From Acidobacteriota bacterium (GTDB lineage Bacteria > Acidobacteriota > Vicinamibacteria > Vicinamibacterales > UBA8438), in contig DQEK01000238.1 in NCBI GenBank assembly GCA_003533545.1, positions 1 to 7,757 of the forward strand: DNA of 7,757 nt, read 5' to 3'. The notes under the pieces are model-generated. The model was not told the DNA's origin. It worked only from the letters and a program-made list of their open reading frames with translations, and searched no databases. Every line of letters begins with the position of its first letter. Position 1 is the first letter of the stretch. This document shows positions 1 to 6,669 of this stretch, piece after piece. The position numbers were made by a program, and so were the translations under genes.

Positions 1-605
1 TCCTGGAACCCAAAGCACTTGAGAACTTTGTCGCCACTGACATCGAGACGAAGCTCGGTTTGCATTGCGCGCCCACGGGCGAAATGGCGTTTCACGGGAC
101 AAAGTTACCCAAGGATGCGTTGCTTGGCGAGGCTGGCGACGGCTTCAAGATCTGCATGTGGCAATTGAACAACACTCGCCTCGGTTGTGCTGCGGGTGCG
201 CTGGGCGTCGCCGGCGCGGCGCTCGATGCGGCGGTCGAGTACGGGAATGAACGGACTCAGTTCGGTAAGCCGATTGCGAAGCACCAGATGGTGCAGGCAC
301 AAATTGCGGAGATGGCGGTTGAGCACCATGCGGCGCAGTTACTGGTTTATCGCGCGGCGTGGCTCAAAGACCAGGGCAAACCGAATCAATATGAGACGTC
401 CATGGCGAAATTGATGGCTTCAGAGGCGGCGGTACACGCCGCCAACGAATGCATGAAGATTTTTGGGTCTTACGGTTATTCCACCGAGTATCCGGCTGAG
501 CGGTTGTATCGCGACGCGAAGTCGTTACAGGTGGTCGAAGGTACGTCGAACGTACAGAAAATGATCATTGCCGGTATGGCCTGCGGCCACACGCCGAACC
601 GGTAG
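1..605 (+). CDS. Acyl-CoA dehydrogenase, C-terminal 200 residues (5'-truncated); probable non-decarboxylating glutaryl-CoA dehydrogenase
   Basis: This is an FAD-dependent acyl-CoA dehydrogenase that would oxidise an acyl-CoA to the 2-enoyl-CoA and pass electrons to ETF in the cytoplasm. The reading frame is open from base 3, and the sequence before the first possible start (TTG at 60) already matches the family, so the true start lies outside the window. Visible landmarks are the LLGEAGDGFK turn, the ERTQFGKPI segment, the GYSTEYPAERLYRDA signature near the C-terminus, and VVEGTSNVQK, whose Glu (bases 537-539) matches the catalytic base of short- and medium-chain and glutaryl-CoA dehydrogenases. 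The residue before it is Val (534-536), where human glutaryl-CoA dehydrogenase has Tyr. As I recall, a Tyr-to-Val exchange here marks the non-decarboxylating enzyme of Desulfococcus. The next gene encodes a glutaconyl-CoA decarboxylase alpha subunit, which fits. The family assignment is very secure. The substrate is inferred, because the N-terminal half with the substrate Arg is not visible. Confidence 0.93.
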   Translation, partial: LEPKALENFVATDIETKLGLHCAPTGEMAFHGTKLPKDALLGEAGDGFKICMWQLNNTRLGCAAGALGVAGAALDAAVEYGNERTQFGKPIAKHQMVQAQIAEMAVEHHAAQLLVYRAAWLKDQGKPNQYETSMAKLMASEAAVHAANECMKIFGSYGYSTEYPAERLYRDAKSLQVVEGTSNVQKMIIAGMACGHTPNR

Positions 606-636
606 CCAGGCGAGTATCCAGCAGCGCAGAGATTTT

Positions 637-641
637 GAAGG
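637..641 (+). promoter_or_regulatory. Ribosome binding site of the decarboxylase gene
   Basis: GAAGG lies 7 bases before a GTG at 649. It decides the start: the longer open frame from ATG 568 overlaps the upstream gene and adds 27 residues unlike the family, while the protein from GTG 649 begins with MKPYFDTM, which matches the N-terminus I recall for known alpha subunits. Confidence 0.6.
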
Positions 642-648
642 TGACCCC

Positions 649-2382
649 GTGAAACCGTATTTCGACACGATGGACTCTTTCGGCAAGGCGCTGAAGCCCG
701 GACGGGCGAAGCGCGCGGCCGCGAGCGCTGAGGTCTTGCGGTCGGTAGAGGCAGGGGTGGAGCAAGCGGTGACCGCGGTCGAGAACGCTGGATTCCCCAC
801 CGAAAAGATTAATAAGCGCGGCTGGATGACCGTCTACCAACGGCTCGAACACTTGGTTGATTCGGGCACTTGGCACCCGTTGCATACCCTCTACAACCCG
901 CTTGAGAATGACGAGGGAACTACGAACGTGGTTGACGGTCTGGGACGGATCGAGGGTCGCTGGGCCGTGATCATTGGGTTCGATAACAAGGTTATGGCGG
1001 GGGCCTGGCTGCCGGGACAGTCAGAGAACATCTTGCGAGCGACCGACCTGGCTGCTCGTCTTAATGTGCCACTGGTGTGGCTCGTTAACTGCAGCGGCGC
1101 GAAGCTACCGGAACAAGAGAAGTTCTACGCGAATCGGCGTGGAGCTGGCACACCGTTCTATCGGCACGCGGAGCTTGAGCAGGCTGGTATCCCCGTGCTG
1201 GCCGGGATTTATGGGACAAATCCGGCCGGCGGAGGGTACCAAGCTATTAGTCCGACGATTTTACTGGCCCACAAGGATGCCAACATGGCCGTCGGTGGAG
1301 TGGGCATTGTGTCTGGTATGGCGCCCAAGGGTGGCTTCGATGCGGCGATGGTCGAGCAACTCATCACGAAAACGCAGGAATTCAACGTGCGTCCACCTGG
1401 CGACGTGGCGACCCATCACGATGCGACAGGATTCTTTACGCGGGTCTATGAAGAAGAGACCGGGGTGCTCGACGGGCTGAAGGAGTACATGCAGGCGACG
1501 CCGGCCTATGGCCCGGAATTTTTTCAGGCGGCGCCGCCGAAGCCGCCCGCGTTTCCAGCGGAGGATTTGTATCACTTGCTACCGGCAAATCAGAAGGAGG
1601 TCTACGACTTCGACGAGGTGCTAGCTCGTTTGGTAGACGGTAGTGAGCGGCTGGAATTTCATCCCGACGATGGTCCGGAAGTATTCACTGGTGTGTGCAA
1701 GATCGACGGCCGGCTGGTCGGTTGCATAGGGAACCGTCAGGGTTACCTTGGGAAGGGCTATCCCGAGTACGCGGACTATCCGGGTATGGGGGGAAAGCTG
1801 TATCGCCAGGGTCTCATCAAGATGAACGAGTTTGTCACGCTGTGCGGGCGTGACCGGCTCCCGATTATCTGGTTCCAGGACACGTCAGGTATCGATGTGG
1901 GTGAACTGGCCGAGAAGGCCGAGGTGCTGGGTCTGGGACAGGGGTTGATCTACTCGATTCAGCAGACCGACGTGCCGATGATGCTCGTTGTGCTTCGGAA
2001 AGGGACGGCGGCGGCGCACTACGTCATGGGGGGGCCGACTGGAAATCGTCATAACGCTTTCACGATCGGCACGCCGGCGACCGAGATCGAGGTGATGCAT
2101 GGTGAAACGGCGGCGGTGGCTACCTACGCCCGGCGCGCCGCGAAGGAGCACGCGGCCGGGCGACCGCTCGGGCCGGTCATCGACAAGATGAATGATCTGG
2201 TCGAGCGGTATCACGAGACATCACGACCGGTGTATTGCGCACGTCAGGGGTTCGTCGATGAGATTGTCAGGTTGTCTGATTTACGGCGTTACCTACAGGC
2301 GTTCGCTGGTGCGGCTTACCAGAATCCGACCTCGACCTGCCCGCGGCACCACATGTTGCTACCGCGCGTCATTCGTGGCTGA
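649..2382 (+). CDS. gcdA: Glutaconyl-CoA decarboxylase alpha subunit (biotin-dependent carboxyltransferase)
   Basis: The 577-residue product is the carboxyltransferase subunit of glutaconyl-CoA decarboxylase. It moves the carboxylate of glutaconyl-CoA onto the biotin of a partner subunit, giving crotonyl-CoA. In characterised complexes a membrane beta subunit then decarboxylates the biotin and pumps Na+. The length is close to the 587 residues I recall for the Acidaminococcus enzyme, and similarity is continuous end to end. The N-terminal carboxyltransferase half (about 40-300) has GAWLPGQSENILRA (118-131), NCSGAKLPEQEK (147-158) and the glycine-rich GIYGTNPAGGGY (187-198). The C-terminal half (about 310-577) has GGKLYRQGLIKMNEFVTLC (381-399), QDTSGIDVG (410-418), KGTAAAHYV (451-459) and GGPTGNRHNAF (461-471). 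The C-terminal CPRHHMLLPRVIR is also typical. The gene starts 43 bases after the dehydrogenase stop, so the two are probably cotranscribed. Beta, gamma (biotin carrier) and delta genes are absent downstream because the next gene is on the other strand. Propionyl- or methylcrotonyl-CoA carboxyltransferases are more distant alternatives. Confidence 0.94.
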   Translation: MKPYFDTMDSFGKALKPGRAKRAAASAEVLRSVEAGVEQAVTAVENAGFPTEKINKRGWMTVYQRLEHLVDSGTWHPLHTLYNPLENDEGTTNVVDGLGRIEGRWAVIIGFDNKVMAGAWLPGQSENILRATDLAARLNVPLVWLVNCSGAKLPEQEKFYANRRGAGTPFYRHAELEQAGIPVLAGIYGTNPAGGGYQAISPTILLAHKDANMAVGGVGIVSGMAPKGGFDAAMVEQLITKTQEFNVRPPGDVATHHDATGFFTRVYEEETGVLDGLKEYMQATPAYGPEFFQAAPPKPPAFPAEDLYHLLPANQKEVYDFDEVLARLVDGSERLEFHPDDGPEVFTGVCKIDGRLVGCIGNRQGYLGKGYPEYADYPGMGGKLYRQGLIKMNEFVTLCGRDRLPIIWFQDTSGIDVGELAEKAEVLGLGQGLIYSIQQTDVPMMLVVLRKGTAAAHYVMGGPTGNRHNAFTIGTPATEIEVMHGETAAVATYARRAAKEHAAGRPLGPVIDKMNDLVERYHETSRPVYCARQGFVDEIVRLSDLRRYLQAFAGAAYQNPTSTCPRHHMLLPRVIRG

Positions 2383-2517
2383 CGTTGTCGATTGCCGCGG
2401 TTTGCGAGGTGCACGGTCGAATCGGGATGGTCGATACGCTGACACGCCCCAACCCTCCTCGGCGGTTCGGAGAGCCATCGCTGACGGCATCCGATTGCCG
2501 CTAGTCGCGCTGTCGAT
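2383..2517. other. Convergent intergenic gap with a short direct repeat and no clear terminator
   Basis: This is 135 bases between two converging genes. CGATTGCCGC occurs at 2389-2398 and again at 2492-2501. The second copy lies in a small hairpin (CGGCA 2485-2489 with TGCCG 2496-2500). There is no T-run on either side, so it is a poor intrinsic terminator. No coding potential is apparent. Confidence 0.4.
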
Positions 2518-4569
2518 TCATTCGGGTAAGCGGAGTGCGAGAAGGCCTGGGACTTGACCGCCAACGGTCATTGCGATGTATTGCTTGTCGCCGAGCGTGT
2601 AGGTGATGGGCGCACCGAGTGCACCGCTGGGAAGGTCAACTGAGCCGACTTCGGCTCCGGTGGTCTTGTCGTAGGCGACGAGTCTGGGCCCACCGTTCGT
2701 TCCACCTGCCACCAGCGACTGGATCAGGAGCGTCTTGGTCAGCAGCGGGCCGGCGCGACCCCAATCTCCGCCCAGCGCGGGTAGGTTCAGGTCGCGCAGC
2801 ATCGGGTGGTTTCGGATGCGGTCACCTCGGCCCATGGGCGTCATCCAGGCGTGGTCTCCGGTGTTCATGTCGATTGCGGTCATGCGTGAGTAAGGCGGTT
2901 TCCACAGCGGGAGTCCTCGCGGCATGACCGGGCCGGCCGACAGCGACCGCCGGACGTATCCGAGCGTTGATTGGGTTTCGTGTGGCTCCGGTGGGCTGAG
3001 TCCAATGGTTGAATGAGCGTTGACGGAGGGTACGTACAGGTAGCCCGTGTCGGGATCAACTGCGGCGCCGGACCAGTTGGCGCCGCCCCCGACGGAAGGG
3101 CGCATGATGGTGCCACTACGCATTTGCGGTGTGAACAGTGGCCCCAGTCTAAACCCGTCGACTGCCGTGATTGCCAGTTGGCGGATCTCGGGGGTGAAGT
3201 CGACCAAGTCGTCCACCGATGTACCTTGGTATTCGAACGGCGCCGGCCGGGCGGGGAAGGGTTGAGTGGGGGAGGGGACCTCCCCCACCAAGTCGGTGTT
3301 AGTCGGGACCTGTCGTTCCTCAATCGGCCAGATCGGCTCCCCAGTCACGCGGTCGAATGTGTACACAAAGCCCTGCTTGCTTACCTGGGCAACAGCCTTG
3401 GTGTCACGTCCGTTCACGGTGATGTCGAGAAGGTTTGGTGCAGCGGGGAGGTCGTAGTCCCACAACCCGTGATGCACCATCTGGAAGTGCCATTCCCGCT
3501 GACCGGTCTCCACATCTACTGCGACGAGGCTTTCGGCAAACAGGTTGTCGCCCAAACGGGCCCCGCCGTAATAATCGTTCGTGGCGGTTCCGATGGGGAG
3601 GTAGACGAAGCCAAGCTCGTTATCGGCACTCATTAAGGACCAGACGTTGGTATTGCCGGAGTATCGCCAGGAGTCATTCAGCCAGGTGTCGGCGCCCAGT
3701 TCATCGGGACTTTGGGGCACGGTGTGGAAGTCCCATTTATGGCGTCCGGTTCGCGCGTCGTAGGCACGGACCCAGCCCGGAGGGGCTTCCCTCGTTAGAG
3801 CTCGGTCATTGATGGTCGAGCCGACGATGACGGTATCGCCGACCACCATGGGTGGGGACTGGGACCCCACCGGTAACAGGTTCAACAGATCGACTTCGCC
3901 ACGGGTTGTTCTCGGCAGTCCGTCTAGGAGATCGACGCGTCCGCCGTCGCCGAATTCTTCGGCAGGGAGGCCGGTCCTCGCGTCGACCGCGATGAGGAAG
4001 CCGTCACCGGTGCCCCAGAAGACCCGTGCGGAATCGTTTCGTTCCCAGTAAGCGACTCCCCGATGGCGCCAGGGCAGCGGGGGCGGTGAGCCGGATTCGT
4101 AGGCCTTAGGGTCGTGCACCCACAACGTCTTACCGGTCGCGGCGTCGATCGCCGCTGCCCGATACAGCGCTGTACTGAGATAGAGCACTCCATCGACCAT
4201 CAAGGGGGTACCGACCAGTGCCCGGAATGACGGACGGGTGAGCGATCGATTGACTCCGTCCCATTCGGCCCATCGTTCTGGTTTGTCCTGTGCGAGTAAG
4301 TCAAAGACGGCACGGGCGGGTAGCAGAGAGGAACCCGTTGCTGTCGACCACGGGAGATGCGTGTCGACGGTGTCCCAACGCCAAGCGATTTCAAGGTCCG
4401 CGAAATTAGCCGCCGTGATTTCGGCAAGCGGTGAGTATTTCGTTGCGCCGTTGTCAGCAGAGTGACTGCGCCACTCGCCGTCGATCGACCCCTGTTGAGC
4501 CCACGCAGGTCCAGTCAGGATGGTCCAGGTCACGATTGCGACGAGAAATTGCCCACGCGGTCGTTGCAC
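2518..4569 (-). CDS. Secreted PQQ-dependent dehydrogenase-like quinoprotein (8-bladed propeller family)
   Basis: The 683-residue exported protein belongs to the quinoprotein alcohol/glucose dehydrogenase superfamily, which oxidises alcohols or sugars in the periplasm with pyrroloquinoline quinone. The start is GTG at 4569, chosen for the GAGAGG 6 bases upstream and the signal peptide that follows directly (residues 1-24, ending AWA before QQ). The mature N-terminus GEWRSHSADNGATKYSPL is typical of the family. Propeller docking motifs of the type A-x-D-x-x-T-G-x-x-x-W recur at about 140-150, 269-279, 350-360, 404-414 and 565-575, with a degenerate copy at 632-642. VHHGLWDYDLPAAPNL (365-380) and GGANWSGAAVDP (495-506) are hallmark segments. 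Lys398 in the VSKQGFVYTFDR stretch may match the PQQ-contacting Lys of membrane glucose dehydrogenase, by memory only. The mature chain has no Cys, so there is neither a haem c domain nor the vicinal disulfide of methanol dehydrogenases. There are no membrane helices after the signal peptide. The substrate and electron acceptor are unknown. It follows the propeller lipoprotein gene by 22 bases and is probably cotranscribed with it. Confidence 0.9.
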   Translation of the reverse strand: MQRPRGQFLVAIVTWTILTGPAWAQQGSIDGEWRSHSADNGATKYSPLAEITAANFADLEIAWRWDTVDTHLPWSTATGSSLLPARAVFDLLAQDKPERWAEWDGVNRSLTRPSFRALVGTPLMVDGVLYLSTALYRAAAIDAATGKTLWVHDPKAYESGSPPPLPWRHRGVAYWERNDSARVFWGTGDGFLIAVDARTGLPAEEFGDGGRVDLLDGLPRTTRGEVDLLNLLPVGSQSPPMVVGDTVIVGSTINDRALTREAPPGWVRAYDARTGRHKWDFHTVPQSPDELGADTWLNDSWRYSGNTNVWSLMSADNELGFVYLPIGTATNDYYGGARLGDNLFAESLVAVDVETGQREWHFQMVHHGLWDYDLPAAPNLLDITVNGRDTKAVAQVSKQGFVYTFDRVTGEPIWPIEERQVPTNTDLVGEVPSPTQPFPARPAPFEYQGTSVDDLVDFTPEIRQLAITAVDGFRLGPLFTPQMRSGTIMRPSVGGGANWSGAAVDPDTGYLYVPSVNAHSTIGLSPPEPHETQSTLGYVRRSLSAGPVMPRGLPLWKPPYSRMTAIDMNTGDHAWMTPMGRGDRIRNHPMLRDLNLPALGGDWGRAGPLLTKTLLIQSLVAGGTNGGPRLVAYDKTTGAEVGSVDLPSGALGAPITYTLGDKQYIAMTVGGQVPGLLALRLPE

Positions 4570-4575
4570 GTTGCA

Positions 4576-4581
4576 CCTCTC
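4576..4581 (-). promoter_or_regulatory. Ribosome binding site of the quinoprotein gene
   Basis: GAGAGG on the minus strand, 6 bases before GTG 4569. It decides between this start and an upstream in-frame TTG at 4611. The TTG would overlap the preceding gene by 20 bases and place 14 polar residues before the signal peptide. Confidence 0.6.
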
Positions 4582-4591
4582 ATGAACGTCG

Positions 4592-5755
4592 CTATGGCCC
4601 GACCCGGTCAAATTTTTGTACCCGTTGACCGACGTTGACCTCGGTGGTGTAGAGGTTTCCGCGTGAGTCGATCGCTAAATTGTGGAGCCGGTAGAACTGA
4701 CCGGCGTTCTTGCCGAGTCGGCCAAAGAAGTCCCGTACAGCAAGAGTGGCACGGTCCAGGACCCACACGACGTTGTTGGTTCCGTCCGGCACGAAAAGCC
4801 ATTGCTGTTCCGAATCTTCGGAGAGTGTGACTCCGGATGCCGTGCCACTTCCAAGGGTCTCGGGGCGGATGAATGCTTCGGTGACGAAGGAGCCGTCTTT
4901 CTGGAACACCTGGACGCGATTGTTTGTGCGGTCGGCGACGTAGACCAGCCCGTCGTTGGCAATGGCAACGTCGTGAACTGGACTCCTGTAGTGTCGAATC
5001 GGCTCAGTCGTTGGGTCGTAGGTCGGTAAGTCCGTATCGTCTGGGGGCTCGCCGTAGGCGCCCCAGTGTCGTCTGTAGGCCCCCGTTTCGGCGTCGAACA
5101 CGATGACGCGACGATTGCCGTAGCCGTCGGCGATGTACACCTCGTTGGCAACCGGGTCGACTCTGATGCCCGCGGGGCGGCCCAGGTCATCGGTGTCATT
5201 ACTGCCGTCGCTTTGACCTGCACGGCCAATTTGCAGGAGAAAATTGCCGTCCGACGTGAACTTCAGCACGTGGGCGTCGTTGGCGGCGTTCCCGCCGATC
5301 CAGACATGGTCCTCGTGGTCGACGTGAATCCCATGTTCGCTTTCTGGCCACTCGTAGCCGGCTCCCGGCCCGCCCCAGAAGCGCGCGACGTGGCCTTCCG
5401 GGTCCAGTTCGATCACGGGTGGTGCAGGGACGCAGCACATGCCCTCCTCCCCGCGTTGTCGTGGGTCGAGCGTTGAGGGTCGATGCAATACCCAAACATG
5501 ATCCCGTTTGTCGACGGCGATGCCGGAGACTTGCCCTAGTATCCAGTTGTTCGGCAGTTCTCTGCCCCAGAACGGGTCAACTTCGTACTGGGGAACGCCT
5601 GCGGCGCTTGACGCTGGTAATGGGGAGGTTGGACTCTGAGGGGTTACGACCTCTGGCGGTCGTCCACTGTCAGCGCAGGCGATCGCGAGTGGCGGAAGAA
5701 GGAGGCCGACCAGGCGGATAGCCGGGATGGGAAGGCACGATCGTCTCGTCGCCAT
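4592..5755 (-). CDS. NHL-repeat six-bladed beta-propeller lipoprotein of unknown function
   Basis: The 387-residue protein has an N-terminal export signal and six NHL-like blades, the fold shared with peptidyl-hydroxyglycine lyase and various sensors and scaffolds. The signal has Arg-Arg, a hydrophobic stretch and LAIAC, with Cys27 a plausible lipidation site. A Pro/Ser-rich linker follows to about residue 53. Blade cores of the type G-I-x-V-D-x-x-x-x-V-W/Y-(I/V)-x-D begin near 77, 142, 196, 262, 308 and 359. Good examples are EVYIADGYGNRRV and LVYVADRTNNRVQVF. The GMCC segment carries vicinal cysteines at 107-108. I chose ATG 5755; a GTG at 5764 is in frame and would add three residues. Neither has a visible Shine-Dalgarno. 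The protein may be anchored on the periplasmic side of a membrane. It is the first gene of the unit with the quinoprotein, which suggests partnership, but no catalytic residues for a lyase or hydrolase can be assigned with confidence. Confidence 0.85.
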   Translation of the reverse strand: MATRRSCLPIPAIRLVGLLLPPLAIACADSGRPPEVVTPQSPTSPLPASSAAGVPQYEVDPFWGRELPNNWILGQVSGIAVDKRDHVWVLHRPSTLDPRQRGEEGMCCVPAPPVIELDPEGHVARFWGGPGAGYEWPESEHGIHVDHEDHVWIGGNAANDAHVLKFTSDGNFLLQIGRAGQSDGSNDTDDLGRPAGIRVDPVANEVYIADGYGNRRVIVFDAETGAYRRHWGAYGEPPDDTDLPTYDPTTEPIRHYRSPVHDVAIANDGLVYVADRTNNRVQVFQKDGSFVTEAFIRPETLGSGTASGVTLSEDSEQQWLFVPDGTNNVVWVLDRATLAVRDFFGRLGKNAGQFYRLHNLAIDSRGNLYTTEVNVGQRVQKFDRVGP

Positions 5756-5777
5756 GACGAGCACGATACACTACAAT
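5749..5777 (+). promoter_or_regulatory. Candidate sigma-70-type promoter for the VOC gene
   Basis: TACAAT at 5772-5777 (5 of 6 to the -10 consensus) has TCGCCA at 5749-5754 (4 of 6 to TTGACA) exactly 17 bases upstream. Transcription would start near 5784, giving a leader of about 60 bases. The -35 overlaps the start of the divergent lipoprotein gene, so the two promoters could interfere. Evidence is consensus matching by eye only, and the sigma factor of this organism is unknown. Confidence 0.25.
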
Positions 5778-5831
5778 CCGACACTGACACCTACGTTCGG
5801 ACACGGGTTGCGGCTGTGTGCACCCCGTTAC

Positions 5832-5838
5832 GAGGAGG
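5832..5838 (+). promoter_or_regulatory. Strong ribosome binding site of the VOC gene
   Basis: GAGGAGG sits 7 bases before ATG 5846. It excludes the in-frame GTG at 5816, which would put ten extra residues ahead of a good signal peptide. Confidence 0.8.
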
Positions 5839-5845
5839 ATCGAAG

Positions 5846-6646
5846 ATGAGGCTGTTCCTGACCGCCGTCGCCCTAGTGTCCCTCGCTGCGCCTGCCCACG
5901 CCCAGCTCGCCGTGCCCAATGAAGCAGGCTTGACGTATGGGCACGTCCACTTAAACGTGACCGACGTCGATCTGCACACGAAGATCTGGGTCGAGCACTT
6001 TGGTGGGGTGGCTACCCAGAAAGGTTTTTTGCGGGCGGTGCGTATGCCGGGAACGCTGATTGCGTTCACCGAAGCCGAACCGGACGGTCCCTCGCAGGGG
6101 TCGGTGATGGATCACTTTGGGGTGAAGGTGCGTGACACTGGGAAGTGGCTTGAAAAGTGGAAAGCTGCCGGCTACACCGTCGACTCGGAGTTTACTGGCG
6201 CCGAAGGCCAGCACAACGCCTACGTGACACTTCCTGATGGTGTTCGGGTTGAACTCCAGGAAGACCAGATGCTGCCGGTGGAGGTGTCTGGGTATCACAT
6301 TCACTTCTTTACGCCGGAGTTCGAGTCCCTACTCGACTGGTATGTCGATGTGTTTGGGTTGGAGATCCTTCCCCGTGGACGCATTGAGACCACGACCAAT
6401 GTGCCCGGCATGAACATGAGTTTTGGTAACACACAAGGAGAGCACGCGCCCAGCGCGGGGCGGGCGATTGATCACATCGGATTCGAACTTGACGATCTTG
6501 AGGCGTTTTGCCGTCAGCTTGAGGCGAAGGGCATCGAATTCGACATCGCGTTTCGCGAGGTCGAGGCGATTGAGTTGAAGATTGCGTTCCTCACCGACCC
6601 GTCCGGTACCCGGATTGAGCTAACGGAAGGCTACGACAGATACTGA
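5846..6646 (+). CDS. Exported double-domain VOC protein (glyoxalase / extradiol dioxygenase fold)
   Basis: The 266-residue protein has a Sec signal peptide (residues 1-19, ending AHA before QLAVP) and four repeated beta-alpha-beta modules forming two VOC domains. Each module opens with the pattern His-x6-Asp/Glu: HVHLNVTD (33-40), HFGVKVRD (90-97), HIHFFTPE (151-158) and HIGFELDD (210-217). Each domain ends with an acidic ligand in VELQ (Glu136) or IELT (Glu258). By alignment to E. coli glyoxalase I from memory, the ligand at the end of the first module of each domain is lost (Ala73, Ser192). That leaves His33-His90-Glu136 and His151-His210-Glu258, the 2-His-1-carboxylate set seen in extradiol dioxygenases. 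The protein is therefore probably a metal-dependent oxygenase, isomerase or lyase, or a binding protein, acting outside the cytoplasm. The substrate is unknown. The gene is divergent from the lipoprotein-quinoprotein unit and convergent with the amidohydrolase. Fold assignment is secure; function is not. Confidence 0.92.
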   Translation: MRLFLTAVALVSLAAPAHAQLAVPNEAGLTYGHVHLNVTDVDLHTKIWVEHFGGVATQKGFLRAVRMPGTLIAFTEAEPDGPSQGSVMDHFGVKVRDTGKWLEKWKAAGYTVDSEFTGAEGQHNAYVTLPDGVRVELQEDQMLPVEVSGYHIHFFTPEFESLLDWYVDVFGLEILPRGRIETTTNVPGMNMSFGNTQGEHAPSAGRAIDHIGFELDDLEAFCRQLEAKGIEFDIAFREVEAIELKIAFLTDPSGTRIELTEGYDRY

Positions 6647-6669
6647 CCCTGCGGGTGGTTGCGTCTTGA

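Noticed and set aside
568..648. ATG 568 as the start of the decarboxylase
   Set aside because: It overlaps the dehydrogenase by 38 bases and adds unmatched residues. GTG 649 has a ribosome binding site and gives the family N-terminus.
974..1480. A 168-codon plus-strand frame inside gcdA
   Set aside because: It is a shifted-frame shadow of a well-matched gene. Its product is Arg/Ser/Trp-rich without a recognisable fold.
2485..2500. Small hairpin as terminator of gcdA or the quinoprotein gene
   Set aside because: The stem is only 5 bp and no T-run follows on either strand.
3013..3636. A 207-codon open frame on the plus strand, antisense to the quinoprotein gene
   Set aside because: The minus-strand gene has continuous family similarity with signal peptide and propeller motifs. 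The antisense protein shows no recognisable domain. Long antisense frames are common in GC-rich genes.
4570..4611. TTG 4611 as the quinoprotein start
   Set aside because: It would put 14 polar residues before the signal peptide and overlap the previous gene. GTG 4569 has a better ribosome binding site.
4592..5755. Propeller lipoprotein as a peptidyl-alpha-hydroxyglycine lyase enzyme
   Set aside because: The repeats and fold match that superfamily, but I cannot place its metal and catalytic residues with confidence, so only the fold is claimed.
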